Source: Trichobilharzia szidati (lineage: Eukaryota > Platyhelminthes > Trematoda > Strigeidida > Schistosomatidae). From it: 64,000 bases of DNA. The notes under the pieces are model-generated. The model saw only the letters and a program-made list of their open reading frames with translations. It made no database searches and was not told the DNA's origin. Where the stretch lies: positions 114,382,110 through 114,446,109 of the forward strand of contig OX235279.1 of NCBI GenBank assembly GCA_944472155.2. Reading direction: 5' to 3'. Positions 31,640-43,690 of the stretch are shown here, in pieces. The position numbers were made by a program, and so were the translations under genes. Each line of letters begins with the position of its first letter. Position 1 is the stretch's first letter.

Positions 31640-34600
31640 GCAACATTATGGATATAAGTTCATCACATTATCTAAGGAAATGTGGGTTGCAGTTGGTGAG
31701 GGATATATGGTGCCCAACGAGCGTTCATCTGTCCATGTGATGTTGTGGTGAGTTATACCTTTTTCATGTTGTCGGTTTATGTCCATTTTATTCCACTTAT
31801 TGTGTTGGGTAGTAGTTTTACAAACGAGATTTGTTGTCTGTTTGAGGATACGTATGTTAACCGTTAATGTTTTATCTAGAATTATAAATATAGGCAAAAA
31901 ACAACAGGTGTAGTATTTAAGCTTATACATTAAATGGACCTATAATTTCGGAGGCTCTCAGATAGGAACTAGAACTACCATCGTTTGCAAACTCTTGTAG
32001 TTTGTCATTAAGCACCTTTTTGAAGGAGGCCAATGTACTTGCTTGACGCATTTCCATTGGCAGTTTATTCCATATCTGTGCATACCTAATCAAGTAAAAC
32101 CTTTGCCTGGAGGCTGTTTTACATTGTTCGATAGCTACTGTACCCTTAGTGTGTCTTAGTTTGTAGCCATTGTCATCTGAAAGTCGAGTGCCATTAGTAG
32201 AGGTAAAAACTAAGTGGCTTAGAAGCTTATAGTAAAGTGTCAAGTTTAGTCTCAGGTGTCTTAGCCATAGTGTTTCTAGTCCTAGGGTATCACATCTAGT
32301 GGAGTAGTTCGTACCATTTCCGGTTCCGAGTAATTTTAACGTGAAGTACCTCTGCACTCCCTCGACTTTCAATTTGTCCTCTATGCGTATGCTACTATAC
32401 ATGAATGAACAGTAATCAAATAAAGGACGCACACAAACCTTGTACAACAGAATTCTAGACTCATTTCTGTAGAAGTTCCTGAGTAGAAAGCCGATAAGTC
32501 TGCGTGACTTTGACACTTGTTTGGAGATATGTTCAGAAAATGATAAGTTATGCGAATATTTCAGCCCTAGGTCCAGTACAGATTCCAGTCGTTGAAGTGC
32601 ATGGCCTTGAATTGTCAGGTCAAGTTCTAAATTGTTGCAACCTATGCAGAGCCAGCCACATTTTTCGACATTAAATTGGAGTTGCCAGATGTCACACCAT
32701 CTATCCATTTTTTCTAATTCTTGCTGTATGGCGTTTACTGTTATTCCAAGATCTGTGTTCTTGCATTTATACGTCACTTTTAAGTCATCTGCATATAGTA
32801 TTGGTTTACCTACACTAAAGCATTCACAGATACTGTTTATATATATTATGAATAAGAGTGGGCCTAATACACTTCCTTGGATTACACCACTACTTACTGG
32901 TTTAAGCCTTCAGATTATCGAGCCAACTTTCCTTGTCTGACTTCGGCCACACAGAAATGATTTTATCCAGCTCAGGAGAGGGTCACATATCCCTAGTGAG
33001 CATAACCTGCTGACTAGCAGATTATGGGGAACTCTGTCGAAGGCTTTTGTTATATCGAAATAGAGCACAATTACTAGTTCCCTCTTGTCCCTACTTCGTG
33101 TAACTTCGTTGAAAAAGTCTGTGTGACAGGTCACACATGTTCTCTTTTTGAGAAATCCGTGTTGTGATGGATTGATAAGTTCATGTTCTAGTAAGTTGTC
33201 TGACACTTGGTCTTTAACCACTTTCTTCATTATTCGGGATATTACCGGTGTTATATTGATAGGTCTATAGTTGCATGCACTGGTTTTGGCCCCTGTTTTG
33301 TGCTTAGGTAATATGTATGTGGTTTTCCACACTTCAGGATAAGTTCCAGTTTCTAATGAGAGAGTAAATATTCTAAGTAACAAGACTACCATTTCCGTGC
33401 TACCATTTTTGTACATGACAGATGGTATGTCATCTGTTCCAGTACTACCATTAGACTTCAAAGTCTTAATCGCTGAGTCTATATTTTGTATATTAAAGTC
33501 TTTTCGTCTAATTTGTGGTTACTTTTGCAGGCCATTTGGAAATTTTGGGTCGGGTGCACTCTGGCGTCATTGCAAAACCACTCATTAAGGAGTTCACTTA
33601 TAACCTGAGGATCATTGTATATTATACCCTTATGCTCCAAGCTGCTTACAGTATTGTCTTTACTACTTTTTAGACGTCTCTGCAATATCCTACAAAGTTC
33701 CTGAGTTTTGGAGATACCCACAAGCGCTTTATTTTCTTCAAGTTGTGACATCATTTTGTGTTTATCTTCAAGCCGTTTAAGAGTTTCATGTATTTGGTTT
33801 AACGCATTAAATTCCTTAAATACATGGTATTTCTTTTTCAATTTCTTCAGTTTTAGTCGCGTTTGCGGTCTATAAATGGAGTTGGTGTCTTTAGAGCAGA
33901 TTTTAGGGGCGCGATTGTGTCTCTTGCCGGGCCAATTGTTTTGTAGAAAATTTCAAGTGATACTTCTAAGTTATTGTTGATGAAGTATTCTTCCCAGTCA
34001 GAACTTCTCAGCAGATCTGATAGGAATTCCCAATCGGCATTCTTATAGTCCCTACATTGATAGTGCACCGGGGAATTTTTAGGTGTGTGTTTAGTTGTTA
34101 GTCGGAGGGGTAGCGTGCAGTACAATATGTTGTGATCACTGTTATCAAGTTTATTTCCTACCTCTATCGAGATGGGCTCTATTTCATGACAAAGGATTAA
34201 GTCAAGAGTGTTTTCATTTCTTGTAGGGAGGCGTACGCACTGCTTCCATCCGCCTACGTCTATAGCTTGTAGTAACTCGTCATGGATTCTAGGTCCTGTA
34301 CAGGTATCCCAGTTTACTCCGGGTAAGTTGAAATCGCCACAGACTACTTTGTAGTCAAAGTCCAGCGTAGCTACATGCTCTAGTGTTTCTCCAATAGTTA
34401 TATCAGTCATTTGAGGGCTATTAGGGGGTCTGTATTTACATCCCACGAGAATTTTATTTTCGTTTGTGTGGATGCTTATCCACTTAGATTCATGGAGTTT
34501 GTCAGTAGCTGGGTTATTGAAAGTATTGGAGTTAGTGGATTTAGAGACATATGTTAAGCAGCCGCCTCCTCTTTTGTCAACTCTATCGTTCCTATAGATG

Positions 34601-34800
34601 TCGTAGTTGTCTATTACTAGCTTTGAGTCAGGTATATCAGTAGTAAGCCAGGTTTCAGTCACCATTATTAGTGTTGGCCGTTCTATGTATGCCAGGCAGC
34701 GAAGCGATGTTATTTTGTTAAGGAAAGACCTAGCATTCAGGAGCATAATCGTTAGTAAACCAGAGTTATTGGAGGAGAGGTTAACATGGTTAATGATAAA
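31640..34800 (-). mobile_element. CR1-like family B, copy 3
   Basis: Minus-strand copy containing most of ORF2 and a 3' untranslated region that is diverged from copies 2 and 4 but shares landmarks (ACACCTGTTGTTT and ACCACAACATCACATGGA). ORF1 is absent. The upstream edge lies near 34,790, where the sequence still matches the ORF2-proximal stretch at the window start. Confidence 0.8.
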
Positions 34801-34890
34801 TGAAAGGGATACAAGTCTACAGAAATGCATATATTTAGGACGAACTGACGACCAACCAACTAAGATATAGCTTGGTATGAAAGAGTACAT
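31923..34890 (-). pseudogene. CR1-like family B ORF2 endonuclease-RT (copy 3)
   Basis: Endonuclease frame 33,853-34,890: LLTIMLLNARSFLNKITSLR, IMVTETWLTTDIPDSKLVID, RVDKRGGGCLTYVSKS, KVVCGDFNLPGVNWDTCTGP, NTLDLILCHEIEPISIEVG and NSDHNILYCTLPL. All AP-endonuclease blocks, including S-D-H, are present. RT frames 33,479-33,841, 32,910-33,461 and 31,923-32,777 carry GTDDIPSVMYK, NYRPINITPVISRIMKKV, YFDITKAFDRVPHNLL and, after a break near 32,850-32,910, the thumb NVEKCGWLCIGC and LRNFYRNESRILLY. The Y-A-D-D box at about 32,780-32,800 appears intact (ILYADDLKVTY) but lies at a frame change. This is the most complete family B ORF2 5' half in the window. It is inactive because of at least three frame breaks. 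Confidence 0.85.
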
Positions 34891-37500
34891 GGTTTGTAAA
34901 AAAGCATTGCTAAATTTCGCTGCAGTAGATTGTTTACACCTGCGACTTAACCATTGTAAAGTCTACTAATCATGCTGTCAGTGAGATCTGCGTCACTATC
35001 CGTCAGTTGGTAGTGATACTGGAAAAATATTTGCACTTTCCCATCACCACCAGAATCTCCATAAGAAACTGGATGTAGTGTTTCTACTGAAAATTGAGAT
35101 TGCACTCTCTCGACTACCTTAGGCTGCACCAAACTAAACTTTGAGCGGCCAGCCCACCAGTGACCTGGGAACACTCAGTATGCAAGTGAGTGACACCGGG
35201 AGAAAAATCCTACAGTAATGAACAAAATATGTTGATTGAAGTGATATGATATTAAATGAGATATCTGGCACTTTTTGGGTTAGGACTGGGACAGATTAAG
35301 TTAAGGCTTTGGCTAATAACACATTAGAGTTAGGTTAAACTATTACTGGAGATATTAGAGTTGACTAAAGTGAGATTATGATTAGCTTACGGATAGTTTC
35401 GCGCTACAGCTAGGTATAGGATGGAGAGGTTTACAGTTAGGGTTAGGCCTAGAATAACTGGATAAGCATATCGATGGCGTGTTTTGACTACTCCAATGAA
35501 AGTGCGATGCAAAGCTCAGAGCTATTTTCGTCAATCGTTGAACAAAGGTATCTAGCGTAACTTGACTTTTATCCATTATTTCAGTAAACAGGTGGATTTT
35601 ATGTGTAGAAACGCCTGTTCATATGATCGGCGTGTTCAAGACACTTTGTCCATTGCTACATGTTGATCCTTAAAGTGAGAATTCGCCAACACGGTTTCTT
35701 GTTACACACACCTTAGACGCAACACTCACTCAAATGAAAATCCACCAAACATAGTGTGCATAGGGAAATTCGAGAGCTCTGACCGCCCAATGAGGCGTTG
35801 ATCCATCTATCCTCTCTCTGTAAACCGGCTGCAGAATAATCATTTAGGCGGTCTCAATATGTCCGAATCTAATGTGGGCTGTTACACGAGAAAGCTCCTT
35901 CTTCACCTGAATCCAAAGGACCTCATTCGAACTGTTGTAATTTGGGTGTATTGATTCATGTGTGGATTGACATACCAGGATGGTGGGACGGGCGATGAAT
36001 CGGAATGAGCCAAATTCCGCTTTCACTCCATGGCGTACTGTATGCAAATTCGATTATTATGCTGTAATGCATCAACATTTTCACGTCTTACAATGTGCTG
36101 AACACTGTACATGGCCAAATACGAACAATGCTGTATTTACCAGCACAGATGGAAACTTGGAAAGTGTATTGTAAGCGAAATCAAATATTTGAAGTACGCA
36201 AAACAAATGCGAGCGTGCTTGACTGAGCGAAGTGCATATGGAACAATCGAAAGCAGATTTTCGAGCGACTTTATTGCATATCCCCTCAATGCCGTTTGTC
36301 TCAATGTTGCTATTGGTTTCAAGTGGCCTTGGTTTCGGGGCGAGATTTAACTGATATAATATTGTGATTTCATAGACATATCTCAGGCTCATATGTGAAA
36401 GTTATTATCCTGTAATAAAGAAAAGTTGTTCAGAAGGTAAGGAGGACGTTATTTTTCAGTTTATTTGTGCATATACTATTGTGCACCGAGTTGCATTGAG
36501 TTCTTAGTGCAACTGTATGTAACTGCATTTACATAAAGTGAAACATTAGGAATGCTACTGTTTCTAGAATAAAAACATAATTATCATTAATTTTATTAAT
36601 GAAGAATGGAATTTCTTCAACGTCAATGTTATTTAATTGAAGTTGTAATCTGTGTAGGCCCTTGGAGGAATAAATTCGGCATGGAGATCTCCTATGTAAA
36701 CCGAAAGTGCTTTTAGTTTAGTAAATCTTACTGACTTCCTGTATAAATTTGATATTTGTCAAGTGTATATTTCAAATCTGCTGGAGTATTCAGCAAAGTA
36801 AAAGTTGTGGTGCATGATTCCAAGACTTGTTGTAGTCATTGGTATCGCCAGGATACCACTTACTCGTTTTATGCAGCCAAAATATACAAATCTCGCTTTA
36901 TTGAGGAAACCCTATAATGCCTGCAAAAGTATTGCGTCAGTTAATGAGTTTCATAAATTCTACAGAATGTTTTCTATTCAGTGATTACTGTTTGCGAATT
37001 ATCGGAGAAAACACATTTCCGATTGGGATGTAACACAAGGCTTAATTCTTAAACTGTCATCCTTATATCACTTCAATCCAATCACACATATATCAGTAGG
37101 ATAGTTTATAAATGACTTTAGAGACTTATCAGCATCATCAACTTACAGTTTACTGATGATACTGTACACCTAGACTATGAGAAGTAAACCCTGAAACTGG
37201 AAGATATGAAAAGTTAAATGGAAGCTGAAATGGTGAGAGACAAAAGAAGACAAACAACAACAACGCAAAAGAAAGCAAGTGGAGTACTTAGGGGGTGATT
37301 AATGTGTATATATACGTATATATTCTGTTTAGTAATTATAGTTATTTTGGTGCACTAACTAACTATTCACGTGATGCTAACTTTTATATTGTATGAGCTA
37401 ATATTATTGTCCTGTGTAAAAATGTCTATCATGTACTTCCAATAATATAAAAATTTATAATTGTAGTTTGTTGTAACTACACGTTTAATGAACTTAAAAT
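34891..37500. other. Unassigned AT-rich region
   Basis: No gene that I can support. A GTTAGGGTTAGG stretch near 35,436-35,447 resembles telomere repeat but is too short to call. Open frames at 35,980-36,350 (plus) and 36,081-36,392 (minus) overlap without motifs or splice sites. Confidence 0.45.
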
Positions 37501-37507
37501 ATCTATG

Positions 37508-37981
37508 TTAGACGAAAAAAGTGGGTGTAGGATTCAGACTCAGAAGTGCACTGTCATCTTTGAGCAGTCTGGTGACTGAGGAGATGAACACTGCGAGTGT
37601 GTTTGCATCGCGCACATCAGCTGGTAGTCTATTCCAAATGACTGAAAACTTATTTAAGAAGAAATTATACCGCATGTAAGTCTGACAATGCTCTGTAGCA
37701 ACTAGGTTGTGATGATTTCTAAGATTGTAACTGATGACAGCGGTAGGTTTAATTATTACTGATTCCAGCTGACTTAGAGCATCTTCTACTTGAACCCAAC
37801 TGGTATAACGGTGACTAAACATAATTCCGTCAAAAAGTTTTTTGATATCCACTGATATAGGAAGGGCAGGTTGGTCGCCATTGTCTCCAAGCGCCAATGC
37901 GTCCATTCGGTACCACTGTAAATGAAAACAGAAGCTTTTCAATAAAAAATTCATGAACAGCCAACAGAGTACAGTAAGCAA
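37508..37981 (-). pseudogene. Non-LTR retrotransposon RT C-terminal tail
   Basis: The minus strand reads AVISYNLRNHHNLVATEHCQ, NKFSVIWNRLPADVRDA and VFISSVTRLLKDDSALLSLN. The pattern Y-N-L-R-N, then W-N-x-L-P-x-x-V-R, then F-x-x-x-L is the C-terminal end of CR1/jockey-type RTs, but it differs from families A and B, so a third family is represented. The upstream part of the frame (WYRMDALALGDNGDQPALP) is probably the preceding RT tail. The remainder to 38,600 is not recognised. Confidence 0.55.
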
Positions 37982-37989
37982 CTTAAAAG

Positions 37990-39940
37990 AGACATTGACT
38001 TGGAAACTATAGCGGAAAAAAATACAAATTCCTTACCACAGTTACCGTTTTGGAAAGTTCCTGATTATAGCCATAAACATTAACTGAAACACTCGTGAAC
38101 GACAAATATGGACACAAGTGATGAAACGAAGCTCTACAGAAATCATTGAGACGACACAAACAGGAGGATTTTAGGTGCACCCTATAATTTCCACATGAAA
38201 CACATTCTCAAGCATCCTCCTGCACCGTAACTGCCTTCAGGCCTAGAGGCAGCTTTTGACGACTATTATTAACAAAATCAATACAGTTCAAGCTAAACAG
38301 AAACCAGAATCACGTCAAATGCAGCTACCTAGATCAAACGGAACAAATCAGCCAAACTGAAATCAACTAGACCGCGCAAATGTCCTCAAGGTAAAGCTGG
38401 AGGCGCCACTTCAAACAGGGGATATGCCTTATCAACGCCCATCTTGTTGTATTGGAAAATATCCCTGGACTAGTTATGAAGGGAAAGAAAAGCCTCAGTG
38501 TACATCACAGTTAATTTAATGTCTCGTAAAGAAGAAACACCACTGTTACTGAAACGTCAAACCTCAGGCAGGCAGTCAGGTAGGCGTGGAGCCTCATGTT
38601 CCACTCAGCACACAAAGCCATAAGACAAGAATAATAATTAATCAATTTATATCAATAAGTAAACCGTTTTCTTTATTTTCACTGTCCTCTTTCAGATTAT
38701 TGCATTGACAAACTACCGAAGAATCCAATTCAGCAGCTTCCTTTATCGCATCCTGATATACGCCATCAGTACGTCTAGGAAGAGATGTTTTCCAAATTAC
38801 ATTTATAATTAACGCATCGCTTCATGTGTGTATATACGAATTGAAACAAGTTGTTCATCTGTTGTGAAACTGACTAGTTTGTTCACAGAGTTGATAACAA
38901 TGCTACGTGTAATACTTTTAGTCATATAAATACTGCTTACCTGTTATGTATTTACGGAGACAGAAATCATTCGCTGTCCGATGCTGTGGTATAAATTCAC
39001 GAAGAAGAAAAATACCATTTCCCCCAAATGTAGCTTTATTGTTCCGAAACTTTTGAAATTAGTAGTATTGTGTTTTTAGAATTAATTTTCCTGTGTTTTT
39101 GTTCTCAGCATTTTGTGGTGAAAAAGGAAAAATCTTAATTAATCTTCTGTTTACTTTTCAGGAACAGTTCTGTTGCTTTCAGCTCACAGAACAGTCAGAA
39201 ACGGTATGTTATGAAGCATGCGAACCAATTTATTGTGTACAATTGGTGTATGTTTTTTTCTTTCGATTTCTGGGTATTACAATGCTTGCACAAAAGATTT
39301 TGAGTTTGCGTCTCTAGTTGATGGAGTAACAAGTGTTGCCGAGAGAATAGATATTTTACTGTAAGGGTGTTAAAATAGCACTGAATTACTATTATTATTA
39401 TTGTTATTGTTTGTTCATCTAGTTATGTGCTAGTAATGATGCAACCAGTCCGTTTGATTCGTTTAAACAGGGTGAGAACGATCATATTTGCAGAATGATA
39501 CGACCTCATTTCATTCCATTGATCCTTGTCAACTGAATACAACATAGACGAAGATTGTGAATGTGCTTTTCTCACAGTGGCGTCGAGTTATCGATTGAAA
39601 GTGCTGGAATAGCTAATTATTTATAAGTGATTGATATAAGAATAAAACTTGTGCACTGTAGTAGAGTGTAATTCCATTATGGGTAAATTTTGTTTTGATA
39701 AAGTCTCACAGTGTTATACAGTAATGTGTACTGATGACGTTTCAAGCACAATTTATTGCTCATAATCATATCATACCTTGATAGAATGCATGATCGAACA
39801 ACAGAGCAAATTTATACCTGATATATTATGATGGGAATCTCAATAGGGCTGAGTAGATATTAGAAGTGGAATCACGACTCAGACAACCAGTTGAGTAAAA
39901 CTGGAAGCTCAATAGTGGATTCATCTCAGTAGTTGGTGGA
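37990..39940. other. AT-rich region, probably intronic
   Basis: Nothing recognised apart from the tentative small exon at 39,162-39,203. Confidence 0.4.
39162..39203 (+). CDS. Tentative 42-nt micro-exon
   Basis: A pyrimidine-rich stretch ending CTTTTCAG is followed by 42 nt with no stop (EQFCCFQLTEQSET in the frame open on both sides) and then GTATGT. Both sites fit splice consensus and the length is a multiple of three. With no recognised product or neighbouring exon, this could be chance. Confidence 0.2.
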
Positions 39941-39949
39941 AATCAAAAT

Positions 39950-40440
39950 TAGGTAAAGTGTCAATTGTCTCCAGCCATTGGTGTTTACCTTCCCGAGGAC
40001 CCTAACCAGGAAGTCTGCATCTTCCGAAATGGCTTCAAGTAACTCTTGTGGATTACATTGACTGATGAAGCCATGTTTCGGTTTGACAACCAGCGGCTCT
40101 TTTCTAAACGAACTCGATGTCAGCTAATATTGCCTGCCGAGGAAGGCGATGACAAGGCTAGACATGCGTAACACATGTCCTAACCATCTCAATCGATGTA
40201 ACTTCACAGTCTCGTCGATTGATTTCCCCTCTTTACCCAGCACTCGACGCCTAAGCTCAACATTGCTCGCCGTATTATACCACGTAACACGGGAGATAGA
40301 ACGCAGGTACCTATGATCAAAGACAGCTAGTCTTTCGATGTCTTCCACTCTCAATGGCCAGGTCTTACAGCCATAGAGAAGGACGAGACGGACTGGTGAG
40401 CAGCGCACAGGCCCTTTCGTCGGAAGTCAGCCGGATATCA
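39950..40440 (-). pseudogene. RTE-type RT tail remnant
   Basis: Minus-strand frame 40,124-40,408 reads VRLVLLYGCKTWPLRVEDIE, VFDHRYLRSISRVTWY, RRRVLGKEGKSIDETVKLHR and LRWLGHVLRMSS. The sequence after the stop (39,950-40,120) continues in other frames to CRLPG-like residues. It is the same block as at 1,785-2,135 (GKEGKSIDETVKLHRLRWLG is identical), so both derive from one subfamily. Confidence 0.75.
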
Positions 40441-40504
40441 TGTCTAAGCCAGGGACGGCGTGAGCCCCCCCCCTCTCGAGAGTCTCATTGGTTATGCTCT
40501 CACT

Positions 40505-40585
40505 TACTGAGAATTCAGGTACATTCAGTTGACGAGTCTGAAATAGGAGGCGGTCCGCACCCGGGATTTGGTTGCTAGTCACCAT
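40505..40585 (+). ncRNA. Decayed hammerhead of Sm-alpha type
   Basis: GGTACATTCAG is followed by TTGACGA (CTGANGA expected), then GTCTGAAATAGGA, the stem II hairpin typical of schistosome Sm-alpha hammerheads. GGCGG replaces the expected GAAAC, and a GGGATTT strand replaces the stem I partner. With the C and the GAAA box lost it should not cleave. Confidence 0.5.
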
Positions 40586-40599
40586 GCTCTTGAATACGT

Positions 40600-41495
40600 C
40601 ATGTGTGTTCTTTCTTTGTTCGAACCTATTGAGGTAATCAGTCATATGAAACTGCTGGAATTTTCAAGCTGGCAGTTAGTGTAACAGTAGTAATACTGTT
40701 TCTTGTGCATTTGTAATTTGCACATACAGTGTTCCGGTGCATAGTTGTAGACTTTGGTGACTTGACTACGATGAAATACCATAGGGACTGTTTGTCACGG
40801 GCAACGTCCTAGTCTCATCTGTCTTGTTGATAATGATCAAAGAAAACAACCTTTGGGGTAGTATTATTCTAAGTTATTTAGTAATTTTGATTAATTTTAG
40901 TAATCCTTAATTAGATTGCAAATCCATTATATAAATTTATAAATTAGACAAAACTGATCGCTTCCTCCTTCTTATTGCACTTAGATGGTGAGAATAAAAA
41001 TGTGTAGTTAACAGTGAGTGAATGTTAATGCCCTGTAGCTTTTAGAGTTTGTGAGAATTATTTTTGTTTACTTGACGACCAGCCAGCATAATATTTAACC
41101 AGAGGTTACTTCCATACAACATTTGCCCTCATTTGTCATTATTGTGTATTCTGATAGAATGGATCGTTGAAATGGACTGAAATACGTATCAATCGTTTTG
41201 CTGTTTGAAGTGGTTCAGTGTAGAAACTTTTCTTTTTAATCGTCATACATATTAGTTTCTGTGTTGAGCAAAGATATCCTTTTGGCGAGTTGATCCTCAA
41301 AAGCAGCTGTGCACTCCCGTTTATACACATAATTTTACATAGATACAATTAGTACTATTACTTAATCCCACATAATAACGAAGGTGATGATAATTTTCAA
41401 GTGTCGGTTAGCAGGGATTATACTGGCTACAGGTTTGATCACAAGCTGACACCAGCTAGAGAATCGTTGGAAAGTGCTGTAAATTCTTCTGGTAT
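40600..41495. other. Unassigned AT-rich spacer
   Basis: No element or gene recognised. Confidence 0.45.
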
Positions 41496-41501
41496 GGTGG
41501 A

Positions 41502-42460
41502 TCAGTGAGATGATGAAATGTCTTTTTCAACTGACAAGTATCGAATTACCACAGTTTGTGACAGTTTTCTGTAGATAGGCCTCTTCAGTGTCCTGTCACC
41601 TGTTCTTGTCAATTGTGCATCCAGAAATGGAATAATTGATTCATTTTGTAATTGCATTGTGAATTTAATTGAAAGATGGCAATTATTACAATTCCAATGG
41701 GAATCATTATGACAGACAGTAAGAGTGTCGTTGACATACCTATTGTACAGCAGTGATTTGTCTATCCTTGATTTCAACACCCGCCTTTTCCAAACTGGTC
41801 GTAAACCGGTCTGTCAGTTTGCAGCGTTCACGCATGTATGTAGGGTTTCTGCGGTCAGTCTTTCTTCATACGAACCAAAACCTTTCTGTAGAACCTTAGT
41901 CCTATCAAAGTCAATCTTGTGTCCCATTTTCATCGAGTGCAGTGCAATCGCTGATCTGTTTTCTAGCTTCTTCAAGTCCGCAGCGGTCTTAGGAACCACC
42001 TTTAGATATTGTTTGTTCCCTTTAACTCTTACAATCACCTGTCCTCAAGATTCTCTTACATATACGGCGTCACAATTCCCACAATTGATCTGGTACACAC
42101 AGTTGTGTTGGTTGTCTTCTTCTATTTTATCCTTATCCTTCACAAGCGATGAGAGTTAGGGTGTTAGTTGCACGGAAATACACTCTTATGTCATGATTGT
42201 TGAGGGTTCGCTTATTTCATCCTGTGTTTGTTTGCAGTAAGGAATCACCACTGTGCTAACCCAATTCTTAGCACCAGATTTCGATTCATCCTTATTTTCA
42301 CATTGTAAACATCGTTTTATGAAGGCTTTGGGATAATTATTTGATTCAAGAGTGAACTAAACCAATTTATCTGATATCCTGTTTAGTGCTGTATCGATGC
42401 ATATTGTCTCTGTCTTAGTGATCCATTTGCGGTGTAGTGTGTGGATACTACATTCATCAT
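41502..42460 (-). pseudogene. PLE-3: GIY-YIG endonuclease and RT fragment in unusual order
   Basis: Reading the minus strand from 42,460 down, broken frames give ESNNYPKAFIKRCLQ and NWVSTVVIPYCKQTQDEI (RT thumb and linker). They continue as NCVYQINCGNCDAVYVRES (degenerate GIY-YIG, stop after S), LENRSAIALHSMKMGHKIDF and GSYEERLTAETLHT (endonuclease end). Further along the same strand, 41,502-41,780 reads RYVNDTLTVCHNDSHW, MQLQNESIIPFLDAQLTRTG and TLKRPIYRK. This is the RT catalytic region (Y-V-D-D changed to Y-V-N-D) and the block after it. That part should precede the endonuclease, so the order is permuted. PLE tandems with partial copies can produce this. Confidence 0.75.
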
Positions 42461-42648
42461 GTTGTTAGTAACAATATTTCTTCAATGATTCCTGTCATAT
42501 AAATATCGAAGAGAATATTCTCCATTGAATCAGTCTTTCCAATTTTATTTTCTACGTGATTTGTTCAGAATTTCAATGTTTGTTGTTATTTGGTTGTTGC
42601 TGGATCTTCTGGTGAACATTTTGACTTATTTATTTATTTTTGTGATAG

Positions 42649-42829
42649 AAATTCAAACAATACAGCATCGGATTCAGATAATGAAAATACGTATGAGTTG
42701 ATTGCATCGACTTCTGGTAAACGTATCTGTGTCACTGGGAATACACGAAATGAAGGTCGTCTTCAATTAGCTGAAACTTTGGCTATATCAGATGAGAATA
42801 AAGAGAATGTCGCGATTTCCGATGATCAA
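42649..42829 (+). CDS. Candidate host exon of unidentified gene
   Basis: The acceptor context TTATTTATTTTTGTGATAG ends at 42,648. The open segment reads NSNNTASDSDNENTYELIAS, TSGKRICVTGNTRNEGRLQL and AETLAISDENKENVAISDDQ. It can end at a donor (CAA then GTATGC at 42,830) or run on to a TAG at 42,848-42,850. In the second case it would be a terminal exon, and an AATAAA lies at about 43,004. The peptide is acidic, Ser/Asn-rich and unlike any retroelement here. I do not recognise the protein. It lies on the same strand as Dicer, 11.5 kb upstream, but nothing links it to that gene. Confidence 0.4.
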
Positions 42830-43089
42830 GTATGCATGTCGTTATCGTAGTTGAGAGTGGATGGGTTGGTTGATGAATTTCAACATTCGCTACTTTTTAA
42901 CTGATTGACACTTCGCTTGTTACCGAAGAAGATTTTATTTTCTCTTATTTTTTGTACTAGTTATATCTTTATTTACTCTCTCTCTCTCTTGAGAGAATGA
43001 ACAAATAAACATTTTAATTCGGTGAAGTGTTCACCTCTAGAATGTTGTCTTTATTTTAATTTAAACGTTCAATGTGCGCGTTGTCTCAG

Positions 43090-43370
43090 TTATGGCTGAC
43101 AGTTGGTGGCTAAGTTTCAACATTGTAGTGTGTACAGAAGTGCAAGAGTTTGGGTTGCCATAATCGATGTACCAGACAAAGGTAGAACAAGGAAAGAACT
43201 ATAATGAGGAGAGATTTTCATTCGAGAAAGAATAGTAACATGGAAAGAAGATGAGGGATCAATAGATCTGGGAGATAACAGAGAGTGAATGCATCTGTGC
43301 CACTGAGAACGGTTTTGAGCCGTATTTTGTGCCATTTGTGGCTCAGCATCATGAGGACCCCAGTCAGATA
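43090..43370 (-). pseudogene. RTE-type element 3' end
   Basis: The minus strand reads MAQNTAQNRSQWHRCIHSLL and then a Ser-rich 3' end. The N-R-S-Q-W-x-R-C-I-H-S motif is the very end of the RTE-type protein, also seen in other frames near 2,160-2,200. Only the 3' end is preserved. Confidence 0.6.
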
Positions 43371-43611
43371 GCCTACACCTGCCTACGTGGTTGGTTCAAA
43401 CCAACTGAGTCACATGTCATTGTTTCTTTCTCACCTTGTAGTTTAGATTTTTTCAGGCATCCTATTTCATGCTTGAGGTAGAAATGAAATCAGTGCATTA
43501 GACTTAATTCTAGAAATTACTTGAGGTTAATCTTAGGACATGTCGACTTGTCAAGAGAGGCCGAATACTTCCGTCCACTGAAACTCAGTGGGAACAGTAT
43601 CATTCACTGAG

Positions 43612-43690
43612 AGCGCGGGTAAAACCTGTCAGCGAGTCCGAAATAGGAGGGAGTGGGCATCGTGGATTTCACCGCGCGTCACCCTCCACT
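43612..43690 (+). ncRNA. Decayed hammerhead of Sm-alpha type, second copy
   Basis: CCTGTCAGCGAG followed by TCCGAAATAGGAGGGAG and GTGGATTTCACC follows the order of the Sm-alpha ribozyme (stem I, CTGANGAG, TCC-AAATA-GGA hairpin, then a CCTGGATTCCAC-like strand). A base is lost from the CTGANGA box and GAAA is missing. Relic only. Confidence 0.5.

Noticed and set aside
35430..35450. Telomere-like GTTAGGGTTAGG
   Set aside because: Only about two repeat units in an AT-rich region; not enough to call an interstitial telomere.
36081..36392. Overlapping ORFs on both strands around 36,000-36,390
   Set aside because: No motif, no convincing splice sites, and both strands are open by chance composition.
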